This document shows, piece by piece, positions 5,856 to 6,333 of a stretch of 6,333 nucleotides of DNA. Location: contig DASYSA010000195.1 of NCBI GenBank assembly GCA_036003885.1, forward strand, positions 1 through 6,333, in the 5' to 3' direction. The translations under genes and the position numbers were made by a program. Under the pieces are notes generated by a model. It had not been told where the DNA came from. It saw only the letters and a program-made list of their open reading frames with translations, and did not search any database. Each line of letters opens with the position of its first letter. The stretch's first letter is position 1. The DNA comes from DASYSA01 sp036003885 (GTDB lineage Bacteria; Acidobacteriota; Blastocatellia; UBA7656).

Positions 5856-5939
5856 CCCTCCCCGGTAGGGAGTGATGAGATCGCGGAACTCGGGCTGGTC
5901 AAGTTATCAAATAGTTCGGCCACGGATTCGTTTCAACAT
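5856..5939 (-). pseudogene. Original N-terminal coding segment of the methyltransferase, interrupted by TGA-TAA
   Basis: An ATG (5937-5939) four bases after AGGAGG opens MLKRIRGRTI, followed by TGA (5907-5909) and TAA (5904-5906), then LDQPEFRDLITPYRGG in the same frame into the SAM-binding motif. The stretch resembles the N-terminus of KamB (GKRVQEF...EF...Y before the motif) in spacing as well as in sequence. The whole frame 5939-5265 would give 224 codons before the stop, close to the 215-219 residues of KamB and NpmA. The damage is therefore confined to two adjacent codons. A pair of compensating one-base indels in ATTTGATAACTT (for example from ATTGATGAACTT, giving I-D-E-L) would explain it. 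Read-through is unlikely because TAA follows TGA. Confidence 0.72.
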
Positions 5940-5943
5940 GGAG

Positions 5944-5972
5944 CCTCCTGGGTACGCACGCTTCCAGCGTGC
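5944..5972 (-). repeat. Third REP-like hairpin copy, carrying the AGGAGG of the methyltransferase leader
   Basis: The plus strand 5956-5972 has the stem GCACGC/GCGTGC with loop TTCCA, identical to the copy at 963-979. The adjoining GTACCCAGGAGG (minus strand, 5955-5944) is identical to plus strand 1013-1024 in the second copy. The AGGAGG of this repeat lies four bases before the ATG at 5939, so the mobile-looking repeat doubles as the ribosome binding site. Confidence 0.85.
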
Positions 5973-5983
5973 TCAACGAGATC

Positions 5984-6012
5984 ACTATACCGATGATGAT
6001 ATCCCACGGCAA
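5984..6012 (-). promoter_or_regulatory. Candidate sigma-70 promoter for the methyltransferase gene
   Basis: The minus strand shows TTGCCG (6007-6012, four of six) and TATAGT (5984-5989, five of six) with an ideal 17-bp spacer. Transcription would start near 5977. The mRNA would then begin almost directly with the REP-like hairpin (5972-5956), followed by AGGAGG and the ATG at 5939: a compact leader of about 40 bases. Confidence 0.45.
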
Positions 6013-6104
6013 CGGCCGAAACGGGCGGCCTTCCCTGCCGACGTGAGTCGAAAACCATCACTCGTCCGCGGCGGCACGGAGGGGCCCGCCCGTAAAGGTT
6101 ATCT

Positions 6105-6333
6105 TCAGCGCTTTGCCGCCAGGCTCTTTTTCAAGACATCCATGATATCGACCACGTTGCCTTTCTTGCTTTCTGCTTCGTTCGTCTCCACTACATCCTT
6201 GCCACGCGAATGCTTCTTCACCAGTTTCAGAAGCGCCTGCTTCTCAGCGTCCTGCACCTCCTTCGATAAGAGTCGCTTCTCTGTGCGTCTGTCTATAATC
6301 CTCTCGAATCCGCGTACCGCTGTCTTCGTTAAT
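6105..6333 (-). CDS. C-terminal part of a possible Ku end-joining protein (cut by window edge)
   Basis: A frame with no start in the window enters from the right edge and gives 75 residues before TGA (6105-6107). The fragment is very basic and probably helical (EKQALLKLVKKHSRGKDVVE at 30-49). After a charged linker it closes with GNVVDIMDVLKKSLAAKR. A VVD-[IL]-M-x-x-L-[KR]-x-SL tail after a K/E-rich linker is what I recall from the C-termini of bacterial Ku, the DNA-end-binding partner of ligase D in non-homologous end joining. The part before it (FERIIDRRTEKR) does not match my memory of Ku, so the call is tentative. It lies 165 bp upstream of the methyltransferase leader on the same strand. 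No obvious T-run terminator follows, only GC-rich sequence with weak pairing around 6069-6094. Confidence 0.5.
   Translation of the reverse strand, partial: LTKTAVRGFERIIDRRTEKRLLSKEVQDAEKQALLKLVKKHSRGKDVVETNEAESKKGNVVDIMDVLKKSLAAKR

Noticed and set aside
5904..5909. Selenocysteine or stop read-through at TGA in the methyltransferase leader
   Set aside because: TAA follows directly, KamB/NpmA relatives have no selenocysteine here, and I see no selenocysteine insertion hairpin just downstream.

Overview
The window is a gene-dense stretch of bacterial chromosome with moderately high GC. It holds five complete or nearly complete protein genes and the cut ends of two more. No gene belongs to a phage or plasmid, and there is no rRNA, tRNA or CRISPR array. 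Gene content and the style of intergenic repeats (7-bp tandem arrays in inverted pairs, and REP-like hairpins) recall environmental Acidobacteriota, perhaps the Blastocatellia. That placement is an impression from memory and has not been tested.

Left part. On the minus strand lies the start of a small membrane protein (1-100, cut by the window edge) with a strong ribosome binding site. Next is a CGNR zinc-finger/ABATE regulator (195-863, minus). It is divergent from an alpha/beta hydrolase (1101-1919, plus). The 237-bp divergent region carries a compound inverted repeat: 7-bp repeats outside and two REP-like hairpins inside.

Middle part. The hydrolase converges on a probable two-gene minus-strand operon. 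This starts with a 753-residue FdhF/YdeP-type molybdopterin oxidoreductase (2887-5148). 28 bp later comes an exported or membrane-anchored metallo-beta-lactamase-fold lactonase-like protein, best started at 2858. An inverted pair of TGA-starting 7-bp arrays fills the gap between the convergent genes and supplies the hydrolase stop codon.

Right part. Upstream of the oxidoreductase is a homologue of the KamB/NpmA 16S rRNA A1408 methyltransferases (5265-5855, minus). Its family-typical N-terminus continues to an ATG at 5939 but is broken by two consecutive in-frame stop codons. Its 3' end runs into a second inverted 7-bp array that again supplies the stop codon. A third REP-like copy lies just upstream and provides the Shine-Dalgarno sequence of the broken leader. 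The window ends in the C-terminal 75 codons of a protein that may be Ku (6105-6333, minus).

The most unusual signal is the repeat architecture. Three different 7-bp repeat families each occur as inverted pairs. Two of them use TGA as the first three bases of the unit and end the reading frame of the adjoining gene. A recognisable new multi-gene system (defence, secretion or biosynthesis) is not visible here.
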